NCBI RefSeq assembly: GCF_013336795.1
Contig: NZ_JAAFZT010000035.1
Span: forward strand, 172,353 to 236,352
Length of the DNA stretch: 64,000 nucleotides
Origin: Alteripontixanthobacter muriae
GTDB taxonomy: Bacteria; Pseudomonadota; Alphaproteobacteria; Sphingomonadales; Sphingomonadaceae
Direction of reading: 5' to 3'
Shown: piece after piece, positions 9,457 to 19,192 of the stretch
Layout: the number at the start of each line of letters is the position of its first letter
Numbering within the stretch: position 1 is the first letter of the stretch
Notes under the pieces: generated by a model
Databases searched by the model: none
What the model saw: only the letters and a program-made list of their open reading frames with translations
What the model was told of the DNA's origin: nothing
Made by a program: the position numbers and the translations under genes

Positions 9457-10988
9457 ACGAACATACCACTCTGCTCGATGCCGAGAACGGCACCACTGTC
9501 CTTGACGAACGGGCGGAGAAGCCCGTGCAGGATCAGGCCGCGCGCGATGCCGCCAAGGCGCAGGAAACCTACGCCTACGGCTTCTCCAGCGATATCGAGC
9601 AGGATTTCGCGCCCAAGGGCCTGAACGAAGATACCGTCCGCTTCATTTCGGCCAAGAAGAACGAACCGGAATGGATGCTGGATTGGCGCCTGAAGGCATT
9701 CCGCCTGTGGCAGACCATGGAAGCGCCGAACTGGGCCAAGCTGAAGGTCGATCCGATCGACTATCAGGACGCGTTCTATTACGCCGAACCGCGCAAGAAG
9801 CCTTCGCTCGAAAGCCTCGACGAACTCGATCCCGAGATCAAGGCGGTATACGACAAGCTGGGCATTCCCATTGCCGAACAGGAAGTCCTTGCCGGTGTCG
9901 AAGGCGCACGGAAAGTGGCCGTGGACGCGGTCTTCGATTCCGTCTCGGTTGCCACCACCTTCCGCGCGGAACTCGAGAAAGCGGGCGTCATCTTCCGCTC
10001 GATCAGCGAGGCGATCCGCGAATATCCCGATCTCGTGCGCAAATGGCTGGGCAAGGTCGTGCCGCAGCGCGACAATTTCTTCGCGACGCTGAACAGCGCG
10101 GTCTTTTCCGACGGCACCTTCGTCTACATCCCCGAAGGCGTGCGCTGCCCGATGGAACTGTCGACCTATTTCCGTATCAATGCGGAAAATACCGGCCAGT
10201 TCGAACGCACGCTGATCGTCGCCGAAAAAGGCAGCTATGTCAGCTATCTGGAAGGCTGCACCGCGCCGATGCGCGATGAAAACCAGCTGCATGCCGCCGT
10301 GGTCGAACTGGTCGCGATGGAAGATGCCGAGATCAAGTACAGCACCGTCCAGAACTGGTATCCCGGCGACAAGGACGGCAAGGGTGGGATCTTCAATTTC
10401 GTGACGAAGCGCGGTCTTTGCCAGGGCGACCGGTCCAAGATTTCCTGGACTCAGGTGGAGACCGGCAGCGCGATTACCTGGAAATACCCGTCCTGCGTGC
10501 TGAACGGCGAGGACAGCGTGGGCGAATTCTACTCCGTCGCGCTGACGAACAATCACCAGCAGGCCGATACCGGCACCAAGATGATCCATAATGGCAAGGG
10601 TTCGCGCTCGACGATCATATCCAAGGGCATCAGCGCAGGGCAGAGCGATAATACCTATCGCGGGCTGGTCCGCGTGGGTCCGAATGCCGACAATGTGCGA
10701 AATTTCACGCAATGCGATTCGCTGCTGCTGGGCGACCGCTGCGGGGCGCATACCGTGCCCTATATCGAGGTGAAGAACCCCTCGGCCCAGATCGAGCATG
10801 AGGCGACCACCAGCAAGATCTCGGACGATCAGTTGTTCTACGCCATGCAGCGCGGGCTGGACGAGGAAGAGGCCGTGGCACTGATCGTCAACGGCTTCGC
10901 AAAGGACGTCATGCGTCAATTGCCGATGGAATTTGCCGTGGAAGCGCAGAAACTGCTCGCCATCAGCCTCGAAGGGAGCGTCGGATGA
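9453..10988 (+). CDS. sufB: Fe-S cluster scaffold protein SufB
   Basis: SufB is the scaffold subunit of the SufBCD complex, on which new iron-sulfur clusters are built in the cytoplasm. The 511-residue protein has the helical N-terminal domain ([16 protein letters not shown]) and the beta-helix core with [29 protein letters not shown] and the conserved EHEATTSK near the C-terminus. The start overlaps the regulator's stop (ATGA), and its own stop overlaps the next start, so it is translated as part of the operon. Confidence 0.96.
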   Translation: MNEHTTLLDAENGTTVLDERAEKPVQDQAARDAAKAQETYAYGFSSDIEQDFAPKGLNEDTVRFISAKKNEPEWMLDWRLKAFRLWQTMEAPNWAKLKVDPIDYQDAFYYAEPRKKPSLESLDELDPEIKAVYDKLGIPIAEQEVLAGVEGARKVAVDAVFDSVSVATTFRAELEKAGVIFRSISEAIREYPDLVRKWLGKVVPQRDNFFATLNSAVFSDGTFVYIPEGVRCPMELSTYFRINAENTGQFERTLIVAEKGSYVSYLEGCTAPMRDENQLHAAVVELVAMEDAEIKYSTVQNWYPGDKDGKGGIFNFVTKRGLCQGDRSKISWTQVETGSAITWKYPSCVLNGEDSVGEFYSVALTNNHQQADTGTKMIHNGKGSRSTIISKGISAGQSDNTYRGLVRVGPNADNVRNFTQCDSLLLGDRCGAHTVPYIEVKNPSAQIEHEATTSKISDDQLFYAMQRGLDEEEAVALIVNGFAKDVMRQLPMEFAVEAQKLLAISLEGSVG

Positions 10989-11506
10989 AATCGACCCTGA
11001 CACTCGGCGCGGCCAAATCCGACGCCCCCATGTCGCCGCAGGATGCGATCCGCGCCTGGAAAATCTCGGATGCGCGGGCGAAGGCGCTGAAGGAACGGGC
11101 CCGCGACATGCGCCGCAATCCTACCGACGCGCAGGCGAAACTGTGGGAACGGCTGAAGGATTCGAAGCTCGGCAGTTTCAACTTCCGCCCGCAGGTGGTG
11201 ATGGGATCGGCCATCGTCGATTTCGCCTGCCGGCCGCGCTGGCTGGTGGTGGAGATCACCTCCGCAGATGAGGCGCAGGCCGCGATCGAGGCCTTGAGCG
11301 ACCGCAAGCTGACTGCCGTTGGCGTGCGCGTGATGCGCTTCGCCGAACAGCGGGTGATGGAGGAGATCGACGCCGTCTGCGAAGAGATCCTGACCGAACT
11401 TCGCGCACCGTTCGAACGGCCGCAGATCGCCGGTCCGGCTAGCGGCGGAGAGCGCAGCCAGAACGCACCGCGCCGCGACTTCAATCGCCAGGGCTCCATC
11501 CGCTGA
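10985..11506 (+). CDS. DUF559 (Vsr-like endonuclease fold) protein inside the suf operon
   Basis: The 173-residue product has the DUF559 pattern from about residue 38: [19 protein letters not shown], then FNFRPQ and [15 protein letters not shown]. The family normally continues with a DGxxH stretch after the Glu; here it reads TSADE, so the catalytic set looks incomplete. The Arg-rich C-terminal tail is probably disordered. It overlaps the sufB stop (ATGA) and precedes sufC by 49 bases, which ties its expression to cluster assembly. Its role is unknown; DNA cleavage is doubtful given the altered motif. Confidence 0.78.
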   Translation: MKSTLTLGAAKSDAPMSPQDAIRAWKISDARAKALKERARDMRRNPTDAQAKLWERLKDSKLGSFNFRPQVVMGSAIVDFACRPRWLVVEITSADEAQAAIEALSDRKLTAVGVRVMRFAEQRVMEEIDAVCEEILTELRAPFERPQIAGPASGGERSQNAPRRDFNRQGSIR

Positions 11507-11555
11507 TTGCGGAACGAGGGCCCGGCGAATCAGAACAGGTAATTCGGAAAACGAC

Positions 11556-12299
11556 ATGTTGAAAATCGACAATCTTCACGCCGAAGTGGGCGGAACGCAG
11601 ATCCTGAACGGCTTGGACCTGGAAGTGAATGCGGGCGAGGTCCACGCCATCATGGGCCCGAACGGCGCGGGCAAGTCCACGCTGGCCTATGTGCTTGGCG
11701 GGCGCCCCGGATACGAAGTGACGGATGGCTCGGTGAGCTTCATGGGCAAGGATTTGCTCGACATGGATCCCCATGAACGCGCTGCGCTGGGCTTGTTCCT
11801 GGGCTTCCAATATCCGGTCGAGATCCCCGGCGTTTCGAACGTACAATTCCTGCGCGAGGCGCTGAACGCCCAGCGCAAGAGCCGGGGCGAGGAACCGCTG
11901 TCCGCCGGCGATTTCCTGAAGCTGGCGCGCGAGAAGGCTGCGCTGCTGCAGATGGACATGGAGATGCTCAAGCGGAACGTGAATGTCGGCTTCTCCGGCG
12001 GCGAGAAGAAGCGCGCCGAGATGGTTCAGATGGGCATTTTGGGGCCGAAGATGGCCGTTCTGGACGAGACCGACAGCGGCCTTGATATCGATGCACTGCG
12101 CATCGTTGGTGACGGTATCAATTCCATGCAGCGTGCGCCCGACAAGGCGGTCCTGCTGATCACCCATTATCAGCGCCTGCTGGACGTGGTGAAGCCCGAT
12201 TTCGTGCATGTCCTGGCCAAGGGCCGTATCGTGAAGACCGGCGGTGCCGATCTGGCGGTAACGCTGGAGAGCGAAGGCTACGAAGCGGTGGCGGCCTGA
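11556..12299 (+). CDS. sufC: Fe-S assembly ATPase SufC
   Basis: SufC is the ABC-type ATPase of the SufBCD scaffold; ATP binding drives the conformational change that exposes the cluster site. The protein of 247 residues has Walker A GPNGAGKS, the signature FSGGEKKRAEM and Walker B AVLDETDSGLD, with the SufC-typical Asp-Glu-Thr-Asp reading. The ATG at 11556 is the natural N-terminus (MLKIDNL). Its TGA overlaps the sufD ATG by one base. Confidence 0.96.
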   Translation: MLKIDNLHAEVGGTQILNGLDLEVNAGEVHAIMGPNGAGKSTLAYVLGGRPGYEVTDGSVSFMGKDLLDMDPHERAALGLFLGFQYPVEIPGVSNVQFLREALNAQRKSRGEEPLSAGDFLKLAREKAALLQMDMEMLKRNVNVGFSGGEKKRAEMVQMGILGPKMAVLDETDSGLDIDALRIVGDGINSMQRAPDKAVLLITHYQRLLDVVKPDFVHVLAKGRIVKTGGADLAVTLESEGYEAVAA

Positions 12300-13054
12300 T
12301 GGAACCAGCCCTGGCCCCGACCCGCCGCGACGAGGACTGGCGCTATTCCGATGTGAATGCGCTCGTCGATCTCGATCACGGCACGTTCGAGAACTGGCGC
12401 GACATCGATGTCGCTGCCGGCGAAAGCTTCTGCGAGTGCATCGTCATTGAGGGCGATAGCGGAACGGACCTGCGACGCCTGCGCGTGAAAATCGGCGAGG
12501 GCGCACGCTGCGAACTGTTCGCCGTGAATGCCGGCGGTCGGCTGGGCCGTGTGGAGGTGGTTGTGCGACTTGCACAGGGCGCGCATTTCGAATTCGGCGG
12601 CGTGACGCTGGGCGGCGGAAACACGACTCGGGAATTCGTGACCCGCGTCGCTCATGACGAACCCGGCGCGACGTCGAACCAGACTGTACGGAGCGTGCAT
12701 TGGGACAGCGGCACGGGCAATTTCCTCGGCCGGATCGATGTGGTTCGCGATGCGCAGAAGACGAATGCAGGACAGGACTTCAAGGCTCTTTTGCTCAACA
12801 AGGGTGCCAGCGCCAATGCCGTGCCGCAGCTGGAAATCTTTGCCGACGACGTGAAGTGCAATCACGGCGCGACCGTGGGGCAGTTGGACGAAGCGGCGCG
12901 TTTCTATATGGCCGCGAGGGGCATCCCGCCTGAGCTTTCGCAGAAATTGCTCATTCGCGCCTTTCTGGCGGATGCATTCGTGACGCTGGAAAATGAAGCA
13001 GAGCGGGACCGCTTGCTTGAAACGGCGCTGGCTGCACTTGGCGACCGGGCATGA
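12299..13054 (+). CDS. sufD: Fe-S assembly protein SufD
   Basis: SufD pairs with SufB in the scaffold complex. At 251 residues it is much shorter than the E. coli protein and consists mainly of the beta-helix core and the C-terminal helical domain. The conserved DVKCNHGATVGQLDE stretch holds the His needed at the SufB-SufD interface. It starts at the TGATG overlap with sufC and ends in an ATGA overlap with sufS, as in other sphingomonad suf operons. Confidence 0.92.
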   Translation: MEPALAPTRRDEDWRYSDVNALVDLDHGTFENWRDIDVAAGESFCECIVIEGDSGTDLRRLRVKIGEGARCELFAVNAGGRLGRVEVVVRLAQGAHFEFGGVTLGGGNTTREFVTRVAHDEPGATSNQTVRSVHWDSGTGNFLGRIDVVRDAQKTNAGQDFKALLLNKGASANAVPQLEIFADDVKCNHGATVGQLDEAARFYMAARGIPPELSQKLLIRAFLADAFVTLENEAERDRLLETALAALGDRA

Positions 13055-14280
13055 TCCAGGCAGCCGCAATCAAGCCGCGTACGATCAGCCGGAAGCAGGA
13101 CTTCCCCGGCCTCGTCACCAATGATGGCAAGCCGTGGCATTATCTCGACACGGCGGCGACCAGCCAGAAGCCGCAGGCGGTGATCGACACGGTCGCTCGC
13201 GTGCTGGGCCGTGACTATGCGACCGTGCATCGCGGCGTCTATTCCCGCAGCGCGCAGATGACGCTGGGCTACGAAGCCGCTCGCCGCCGTGTGGCGGAAT
13301 TCGTAGGCGGAGCGGAGGACGAACTCATCTTCACGCGCGGCGCGACCGAAGCGATCAACCTTGTGGTGCAAAGCTGGGGCGCGGCCAATCTGCGCGCAGG
13401 CGACCGCATCTTGCTGTCACAACTGGAGCATCATTCCAACATCGTGCCGTGGCAATTGCTGGCGGCACGCACCGGCTTCGCCATCGATGTCTGCCCGATC
13501 ACCGAAGACGGCCGCATCGATCTGGACGCAGCGAAAGCGATGCTGACGGGCGAGCACAAGCTTGTCAGCTTCGCCCATGTCTCCAATGTGCTGGGCTCGA
13601 CGCTCGACGCCCGCCGCGCTGCGGATCTGGCCCATGCGGTCGGCGCGAAGCTGCTGCTCGACGGGTGCCAGGCGGTGCCGCGCATGGCTGTCGATGTCGC
13701 AGCATTGGATTGCGACTACTACGCCTTTTCCTCGCACAAGCTCTATGGCCCGACGGGCATCGGCGCGCTCTGGGGCCGGCGCGAGCTGCTCGAATCGATG
13801 CCGCCGTGGGAAGGCGGCGGCGCGATGATCGAGAAGGTCACATTCGGCGGCAGTACCTACGCCCCGCCACCGCAACGTTTCGAGGCTGGCACCCCTGCTA
13901 TCGCCGAAGCAATCGGCTTTGCCGCAGCGGTCGATTATGTCGAAGCGATCGGTGTGGAAGAGATCGCGGCGCATGAGCATGCCCTCGTCAGACAATTGCG
14001 CGACGGATTGCGCGCGATGAACGACATTCGCCTGTTCGGCCCCGAGGACAGCGCCGGGATCGTCAGTTTTCTCATCAACGGGGTTCACCCGCACGATCTC
14101 GGCACCATATTGGATGAAGAGGATGTCGCCATTCGCGCCGGGCATCACTGCGCGCAGCCGCTGATGGATCATCTGGGCATCCCTGCTACGGCGCGGGCCA
14201 GCTTCGGCCTTTACAGCGACGAAGACGATGTCGAGGCCCTGCTGCGCGGCATCGAACGGACCAAGAGGATTTTCGGCTGA
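13051..14280 (+). CDS. sufS: cysteine desulfurase SufS
   Basis: SufS is the PLP-dependent enzyme that takes sulfur from cysteine as a persulfide for cluster assembly. The protein of 409 residues has the PLP-binding SSHKLYGPTGIG with the Schiff-base Lys, and the active-site Cys in RAGHHCAQP, the short-loop type II pattern. THRGVYSRS near the N-terminus binds the cofactor. No sufE or sufU partner lies in this window. It overlaps both neighbours by a few bases. Confidence 0.96.
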   Translation: MIQAAAIKPRTISRKQDFPGLVTNDGKPWHYLDTAATSQKPQAVIDTVARVLGRDYATVHRGVYSRSAQMTLGYEAARRRVAEFVGGAEDELIFTRGATEAINLVVQSWGAANLRAGDRILLSQLEHHSNIVPWQLLAARTGFAIDVCPITEDGRIDLDAAKAMLTGEHKLVSFAHVSNVLGSTLDARRAADLAHAVGAKLLLDGCQAVPRMAVDVAALDCDYYAFSSHKLYGPTGIGALWGRRELLESMPPWEGGGAMIEKVTFGGSTYAPPPQRFEAGTPAIAEAIGFAAAVDYVEAIGVEEIAAHEHALVRQLRDGLRAMNDIRLFGPEDSAGIVSFLINGVHPHDLGTILDEEDVAIRAGHHCAQPLMDHLGIPATARASFGLYSDEDDVEALLRGIERTKRIFG

Positions 14281-14795
14281 TGGACCAGTCTGACGACGAG
14301 AAGAGAGAATACATCGCGGCGCCTGCTCCGAACGAGCAGGTCGTTGCGCCTCCCAAGCCGCCCCGCGCCCGGGTTTCGGACGTTATCGACGATGATGTGG
14401 AAAGCCCGCGCGAGACGATGGAGCGCAAGCGCGATTACCTCAAAGGATTTCTTCAGAAAAAGCCGGACACCACGCCCGCGGGCGAGCCGGGCGGCCCGCT
14501 TTATGACGCGGTGATCGATGCGCTGAAGGAAATCTACGATCCTGAAATTCCGGTCAATATTTACGATCTCGGCCTGATCTATGGCGTCGATGTGTCGCCG
14601 GATAGCGATGTGGTCGTCTCGATGACCCTGACTACACCCAATTGCCCCGTGGCCGAATCCATGCCGGCAGAAGTGGAATTGCGCGCCGGCAGCGTGCCGG
14701 GAGTACGCGACGCCGAAGTCGTGCTGGTCTGGGATCCGCCATGGGATCCGCAGAAGATGAGCGACGAGGCTCGGCTCGAACTTGGGATGCTGTGA
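14280..14795 (+). CDS. sufT: SUF-associated DUF59/MIP18 protein (SufT-like)
   Basis: The C-terminal 100 residues form a DUF59 domain: YDPEIPVNIYDLGLIY, then TLTTPNCPVAESMP with the conserved Cys, and VWDPPWDPQKMS near the end. The first 65 residues are charged, Pro-rich and probably flexible. Proteins of this type help mature or deliver iron-sulfur clusters. It starts at the TGATG overlap with sufS. The symbol is the common one for this operon member; the exact step is inferred from family and position. Confidence 0.88.
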   Translation: MDQSDDEKREYIAAPAPNEQVVAPPKPPRARVSDVIDDDVESPRETMERKRDYLKGFLQKKPDTTPAGEPGGPLYDAVIDALKEIYDPEIPVNIYDLGLIYGVDVSPDSDVVVSMTLTTPNCPVAESMPAEVELRAGSVPGVRDAEVVLVWDPPWDPQKMSDEARLELGML

Positions 14796-14839
14796 TTATC
14801 ACCGATACGGCGCAGAATGAGCAGAAGGAGTTAACCGAA

Positions 14840-15193
14840 ATGGCTACAAAGACTCGATCCATTCCTGCAGCGGTAACTCTGACTCCGGCAGCGGAACAGC
14901 GCGTGGCCGATCTGATGGCGAAGGCTCCCGATGATGCGGTGGGCGTCAGGTTGTCGACGCCTCGCCGGGGCTGTTCCGGTCTCGCCTATTCGGTCGATTA
15001 CATCACCGAGGAAGCCGCTTTCGACGAGAAGATCGTCACACCCGGCGGCACATTCTACATCGACGGTGCCAGCGTCCTTTATCTTGTCGGATCGGTCATG
15101 GACTGGGTCGAAGATGATTTCACCGCGGGTTTCACTTTCGAAAACCCCAATGCCAAAGGTGCCTGCGGTTGCGGCGAAAGCTTCATGGTCTGA
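14840..15193 (+). CDS. sufA: HesB/IscA-type Fe-S carrier (SufA-like)
   Basis: This 117-residue A-type carrier receives clusters from the scaffold and passes them to target enzymes. It has the three conserved Cys: one in RRGCSGLAY and two in GACGCGESF at the C-terminus. The ATG at 14840 follows AAGGAG by ten bases; an in-frame upstream extension into the preceding gene is unlikely. It is the last gene of the suf operon. Confidence 0.92.
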   Translation: MATKTRSIPAAVTLTPAAEQRVADLMAKAPDDAVGVRLSTPRRGCSGLAYSVDYITEEAAFDEKIVTPGGTFYIDGASVLYLVGSVMDWVEDDFTAGFTFENPNAKGACGCGESFMV

Positions 15194-15278
15194 CCAGCGG
15201 CTCCGCAATTGCGCATGGTTAACGCGCTATTTACTCTAACTATCTGGAAACCTTGACCGATTGGCGCGTTTGTCGGGC

Positions 15279-15563
15279 ATGAGAGCCTTTCTCCTGTCCG
15301 TCGCCGCCTGCGCTGTCGCCCTGTTTTCCCCGCAGGCTCACGCCGCAAATACGTCCGAGAATGTTCGCGGGGGCAAGGGCAAGGCGAGCAAGGTGAAGAA
15401 AGTCGCGAAGGCGAGCCCCCGGCTGTCGGCATCTCGAGCAGTGGTGAAGGTTACTCGAGGCGCGAGGCTGCGAATCGTGAGGGGAAAAGCAGAACTTAAA
15501 GCCAAACGGCGGACGCAGCAGACGGTCGCTGCCGATGGCCGCAACCTGTTCGAATTTCAGTAG
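15279..15563 (+). CDS. small secreted basic protein, hypothetical
   Basis: The ATG at 15279 gives a signal peptide (MRAFLLSVAACAVALF, cleavage near AHAA) followed by about 65 residues very rich in Lys and Arg. A TTG at 15261 is in frame but would add residues ahead of the signal. No domain is recognised. It is convergent with the lipoprotein gene that ends two bases away. Secretion is well supported; function is not known. Confidence 0.6.
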   Translation: MRAFLLSVAACAVALFSPQAHAANTSENVRGGKGKASKVKKVAKASPRLSASRAVVKVTRGARLRIVRGKAELKAKRRTQQTVAADGRNLFEFQ

Positions 15564-15565
15564 GT

Positions 15566-16015
15566 TCAGCGCTGAAGAGCAGCAGCGCAGGCTGCCCGAT
15601 CGACATCGAGCCCGTCGCTTGACCGGCGGGCATCCACATAGGTCGCGCGCGGCTCCGCACCCGGTGCAGGCGGGTAGAGGAACACGTCCAGCACGCAGGC
15701 CGTGCCAACGAATTGCAGCTTGCGAACATCGCCTTCCACTACATCAAGGCGCGGCTGACCGAACCGCGCCAGCAAGCCGCTGCGCTCGGCACCGATGATC
15801 CCGTCGAGGCCGGGCAGATTCATGACCCTCGCAGGCCGGAAACCGGTTGCCGAAGGGGCGGGCTGGGTCGGGGGTATACGCACCGCAGGTGTCCGCACCA
15901 CGGGCCGCATGGCACCCTGAGGCCGCCCGGCTTGCGGCACCGCGGTTGCGCAGGCGGCAAGCGCTGGCAACAAGGCTGCGACAAGGAATTTGGATCGGGC
16001 GGCAACTTTAAGCAT
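15566..16015 (-). CDS. small lipoprotein, hypothetical
   Basis: The ATG at 16015 gives a lipoprotein signal with lipobox LAAC, then a Pro-rich stretch and a compact C-terminal domain with GAERSGLLARFGQPRLD and CVLDVFLYPP. That pattern resembles small envelope proteins of sphingomonads, but I cannot name a family with confidence. The start overlaps the stop of the EI24-type membrane protein gene by eight bases, so the two are coupled. Cysteines in the C-terminal domain may form a disulfide. Confidence 0.72.
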   Translation of the reverse strand: MLKVAARSKFLVAALLPALAACATAVPQAGRPQGAMRPVVRTPAVRIPPTQPAPSATGFRPARVMNLPGLDGIIGAERSGLLARFGQPRLDVVEGDVRKLQFVGTACVLDVFLYPPAPGAEPRATYVDARRSSDGLDVDRAACAAALQR

Positions 16016-16712
16016 CTGTAACCTTCTTGCGGCGATGGACGAGATGGGTAGCGGCGGCCGCACCTAGGATCGGCGCGAGCAGATTGACGAACGGAACCGC
16101 AAGCAACCCTGCCACTGTAATTCCCAGCATAAAACGGGTAATCGCCGGTATCGGTTCAGTCTCGCCCTCGTGGCGGCGATGGCGCAACCAGACCATGTCC
16201 TGCAGTTCGCGGCCGAGAAGCCAGCCGTTTACAAGCAGAAACAGGATCGCAGTGCCGATGCCGGTGGCAAGCAGGACCAGCGCAAAGGGCAGAGCCGCAG
16301 CATTGACCAGCACGGCCCGCAGGGTTGCCCGGGCAGAGTGGCCGAGTTCTTCTGAAAGGCCGATCGCGCGAGCAGTCCGGCCATGCTCCGGATAATGGCG
16401 CTGCTCCACGGCGAGGACGACCTCGTCCGCGAAGAATTGCAGCACGGCCAGGGCGACCAGTCGGAACAGCAACCAGCCGCCGATGATGGTCAGCAGCAGC
16501 GCGGCCAATGCACCGATGGCGCTGCTGCTGCTGATACCCCAGCTCGCCAACAAGGCTGCCAGGGCATAATAGCCGCCAATGCCCAGCAGGACGAAGACGA
16601 TCAGCGTTACCACCACGCTTTTCGCCAGCACCCGGAGAATACGGGGATCGCCCAGTTGCGACAGGGCCAGGCCGAAGGATGAAGGAAGCGACATCATGCT
16701 AAAGCAATCCAT
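16008..16712 (-). CDS. EI24-domain (CysZ-like) integral membrane protein
   Basis: The 234-residue protein has about four to five membrane segments (near 25-50, 62-90, 135-165 and 195-225) separated by a short soluble loop with FADEVVLAVEQRHYPEH, as in EI24/CysZ proteins. E. coli CysZ carries sulfate, but members outside enterics have unclear substrates. The first ATG is at 16712; ATGs at 16697 and 16694 are also possible. It overlaps the downstream lipoprotein gene. Confidence 0.78.
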   Translation of the reverse strand: MDCFSMMSLPSSFGLALSQLGDPRILRVLAKSVVVTLIVFVLLGIGGYYALAALLASWGISSSSAIGALAALLLTIIGGWLLFRLVALAVLQFFADEVVLAVEQRHYPEHGRTARAIGLSEELGHSARATLRAVLVNAAALPFALVLLATGIGTAILFLLVNGWLLGRELQDMVWLRHRRHEGETEPIPAITRFMLGITVAGLLAVPFVNLLAPILGAAAATHLVHRRKKVTDA

Positions 16713-16833
16713 TCCAGCGCCCGCCCTGCCAAGTCAATCGCGCTGACCGGATGCATCCGTTCCGCAGCCCCTTGGCGATGATCGGCCAAGCGGCTAGGCG
16801 GGCGCATATTTCAGATCAACCCGAGGAATTTCC

Positions 16834-17844
16834 ATGAACCAGCAGGATACCAGCGCGCCCGAATATGACGTCATCGCGATCGGCAATGCCATCGTCGACG
16901 TCATGGCGCCTTGCGAGGATGCATTGATCGCGAAACTGGGCCTGAACCGCGGCGGCATGACCCTGATCGATGCCGATGGCGCGACGCAGCTCTATGCAGC
17001 GATGGGCCCGGCCCGCGAAATTTCGGGCGGTTCTGCCGCGAATACCCTCGCCGGCCTCGCCGCGCTGGGCATGAAGTGCCAGTTCATCGGCCAGGTGGCC
17101 GACGATCAGCTCGGGGAAGTGTTCAGTCACGACATCCGTGCTGCCGGGATCGCTTTTGGCACCGATACGTGCGCAGGCGATCCGCCGACGGGCCGCTGCC
17201 TCATCTTCGTGACGCCCGATGGCGAGCGTACGATGAACACCTTTCTCGGCGCATCGCAATATCTGCCGGCCAGCGCGCTTGACGAAGATGCCATTCGCGG
17301 CGCTGGTATCCTCTATCTCGAAGGCTATCTTTGGGATCCGGAAGAACCGCGCGCCGCCATGCGCCGGGCCATTGGTGTGGCGCGGGACGCCGGACGCAAG
17401 GTCGCCTTCACCGCCAGCGAAAGCTTCGTGATCGAACGGCATGGCGATGACTTCCGCAATCTCATCGAAGACGGGCTGATCGACATCCTGTTTGTCAACG
17501 AGAGCGAGTTGGCGACTCTGACCGGCAAGGCAAGCTTCGACGACGGACTCGCGAACCTGGCGGGCAAGGTGCCGGTTCTGGTCGCCACGCGCGGGCCTAA
17601 CGGTGCGGTAGTCGTGACCGAAGGGAAGACCTGCCGCGTGGATGCCGAAGCTGTTGGCGAGGTCGTGGACACGACCGGAGCGGGTGATCTTTTCGCAGCC
17701 GGTTTCCTGGCCGGCCACGCCAAGGGGCGCAGCCCGGAAGAGTGCCTGACCATGGGAGCCGTGGCGGCCGCGGAAATCATTTCGCACTACGGGGCGCGGC
17801 CCGAAGCCGATCTGAAGAAACTGGTCGCCAAGCGGCTCGCCTGA
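16834..17844 (+). CDS. adenosine kinase, PfkB/ribokinase family
   Basis: This 336-residue sugar/nucleoside kinase has the N-terminal GNAIVDVMAP, the family signature GGSAANTLAGLAALG, and the C-terminal DTTGAGD (279-285) with the catalytic Asp 285. NFVNE-type and ATRGPNGAVV strands complete the Rossmann-like fold. In alphaproteobacteria this form is annotated as adenosine kinase; a ribokinase-like substrate cannot be excluded. A GAGG ribosome binding site precedes the ATG. It is convergent with purD, with a strong hairpin between them. Confidence 0.85.
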   Translation: MNQQDTSAPEYDVIAIGNAIVDVMAPCEDALIAKLGLNRGGMTLIDADGATQLYAAMGPAREISGGSAANTLAGLAALGMKCQFIGQVADDQLGEVFSHDIRAAGIAFGTDTCAGDPPTGRCLIFVTPDGERTMNTFLGASQYLPASALDEDAIRGAGILYLEGYLWDPEEPRAAMRRAIGVARDAGRKVAFTASESFVIERHGDDFRNLIEDGLIDILFVNESELATLTGKASFDDGLANLAGKVPVLVATRGPNGAVVVTEGKTCRVDAEAVGEVVDTTGAGDLFAAGFLAGHAKGRSPEECLTMGAVAAAEIISHYGARPEADLKKLVAKRLA

Positions 17845-17853
17845 CATATTGGG

Positions 17854-17886
17854 CCATTCCCCGCCGCCAGGTGCGGCGGGGAATGG
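17854..17886. terminator. bidirectional hairpin between convergent genes
   Basis: A perfect 14-base GC-rich stem (17854-17867 with 17873-17886) closes a five-base loop between the stops of the adenosine kinase and purD. It lacks a long T-run on either side, so termination may need Rho, but position and stability fit a shared terminator. Confidence 0.7.
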
Positions 17887-17890
17887 TGCT

Positions 17891-19192
17891 TCATTCCGCC
17901 TCGCGCGCGATTTCCCGCCAGCCGATGTCGCGGCGGCAGAAGCCACTGGGGAAATGGATCGCGTCGACCGCCTCATAGGCTTTCTGCCGAGCGGCGGTGA
18001 CATTCGCGCCCCTTGCGCTGACGTTCAGAACCCGCCCGCCATTTGCAACGAGACCGCCATGTTCATCACGAGCGATGCCGGCGTGAAAGATCTTCACCTC
18101 CTCGCCACCCGCTCCGTCAAGACGGATACTGCCGCCTTTTTTCGGGGTTCCGGGATAGCCGTCGGCCGCCATCACCACGGTCAGCGCCGTTTCGGCGGAA
18201 AAGCGCGCGGCTTCGCTGCGCGAGAGGCGGTTTTCCGCACAAGCCAGCATCAATTCGCCGAGGTCCGATTGCAGGCGCATCATCAGCACCTGGCATTCGG
18301 GATCCCCGAAACGGCAGTTGTATTCGATCAGCTTCGGCCCTTCGTCCGTCAGCATCAATCCGGCATAGAGCACGCCTGAATAGGGCATTCCGGCATCGGC
18401 CATGGCGCGCACCGTCGGGGCGATGATCCGCTCCAGCGCCTCCCCCCGGCGCATGGCATCCAGAACCGGTGCGGGGCTGTAGGCTCCCATACCGCCGGTA
18501 TTCGGGCCGGTGTCCCCTTCCCCGACCCGCTTGTGATCCTGAGCCGTGCCGAAGGCCATGATGCTTGCCCCGTCCGTAAGCGCGAAGAAGCTCGCTTCCT
18601 CGCCCTTCAGGAATTCCTCGACGACCACTTCCGCGCCTGTGTCTGAGGCCGAATCGACGAATTTGCCATCGAACATGTCGGCAAGCGCGGCTTCGGCATC
18701 GGCACGGGTCTCTGCGATGATGACGCCCTTGCCAGCGGCGAGGCCATCGGCTTTGAGAACGTAAGGCGCTTCGAAGCCGCCCAGTGCCGCCAATGCATCC
18801 TGCAGGGTACTGGCGCGAACATATTTCGCAGTCGGGATACCTGCTCTGGCACACAGATCCTTGGTGAAGCCCTTGCTGCCCTCCAGCTGGGCTGCCGCTG
18901 CGGTGGGGCCGAACACGCGAACTCCTGCCGCGCGCAGGCTATCGGCCAGGCCGTCCACCAGCGGCGCTTCCGGCCCGACGACCACCATGCCGATCTGCTT
19001 TTCGTCACAGAAACGAACCACATCGGCATGATCGCCTGCGTCGATCTTCACCAGTTCAGCATGATCGGCGATGCCGGGGTTGCCCGGCGCGGCATAAAGC
19101 CTATCGCCGGTTTCCGACAGCAAACGGGATTGCGCCAGCTTCCATGCCAGCGCATGTTCGCGCCCGCCCGATCCCAGCAACAGGATATTCAT
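17891..19192 (-). CDS. purD: phosphoribosylamine-glycine ligase
   Basis: PurD is the ATP-grasp enzyme that joins glycine to phosphoribosylamine in purine synthesis. The protein of 433 residues begins with the canonical [15 protein letters not shown], which fixes the start, and has the ATP-grasp glycine loop ([11 protein letters not shown]), [13 protein letters not shown] and the metal-binding [12 protein letters not shown]. Its start codon shares two bases with that of xseA on the other strand, so its promoter must lie inside xseA. Confidence 0.95.
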   Translation of the reverse strand: MNILLLGSGGREHALAWKLAQSRLLSETGDRLYAAPGNPGIADHAELVKIDAGDHADVVRFCDEKQIGMVVVGPEAPLVDGLADSLRAAGVRVFGPTAAAAQLEGSKGFTKDLCARAGIPTAKYVRASTLQDALAALGGFEAPYVLKADGLAAGKGVIIAETRADAEAALADMFDGKFVDSASDTGAEVVVEEFLKGEEASFFALTDGASIMAFGTAQDHKRVGEGDTGPNTGGMGAYSPAPVLDAMRRGEALERIIAPTVRAMADAGMPYSGVLYAGLMLTDEGPKLIEYNCRFGDPECQVLMMRLQSDLGELMLACAENRLSRSEAARFSAETALTVVMAADGYPGTPKKGGSIRLDGAGGEEVKIFHAGIARDEHGGLVANGGRVLNVSARGANVTAARQKAYEAVDAIHFPSGFCRRDIGWREIAREAE

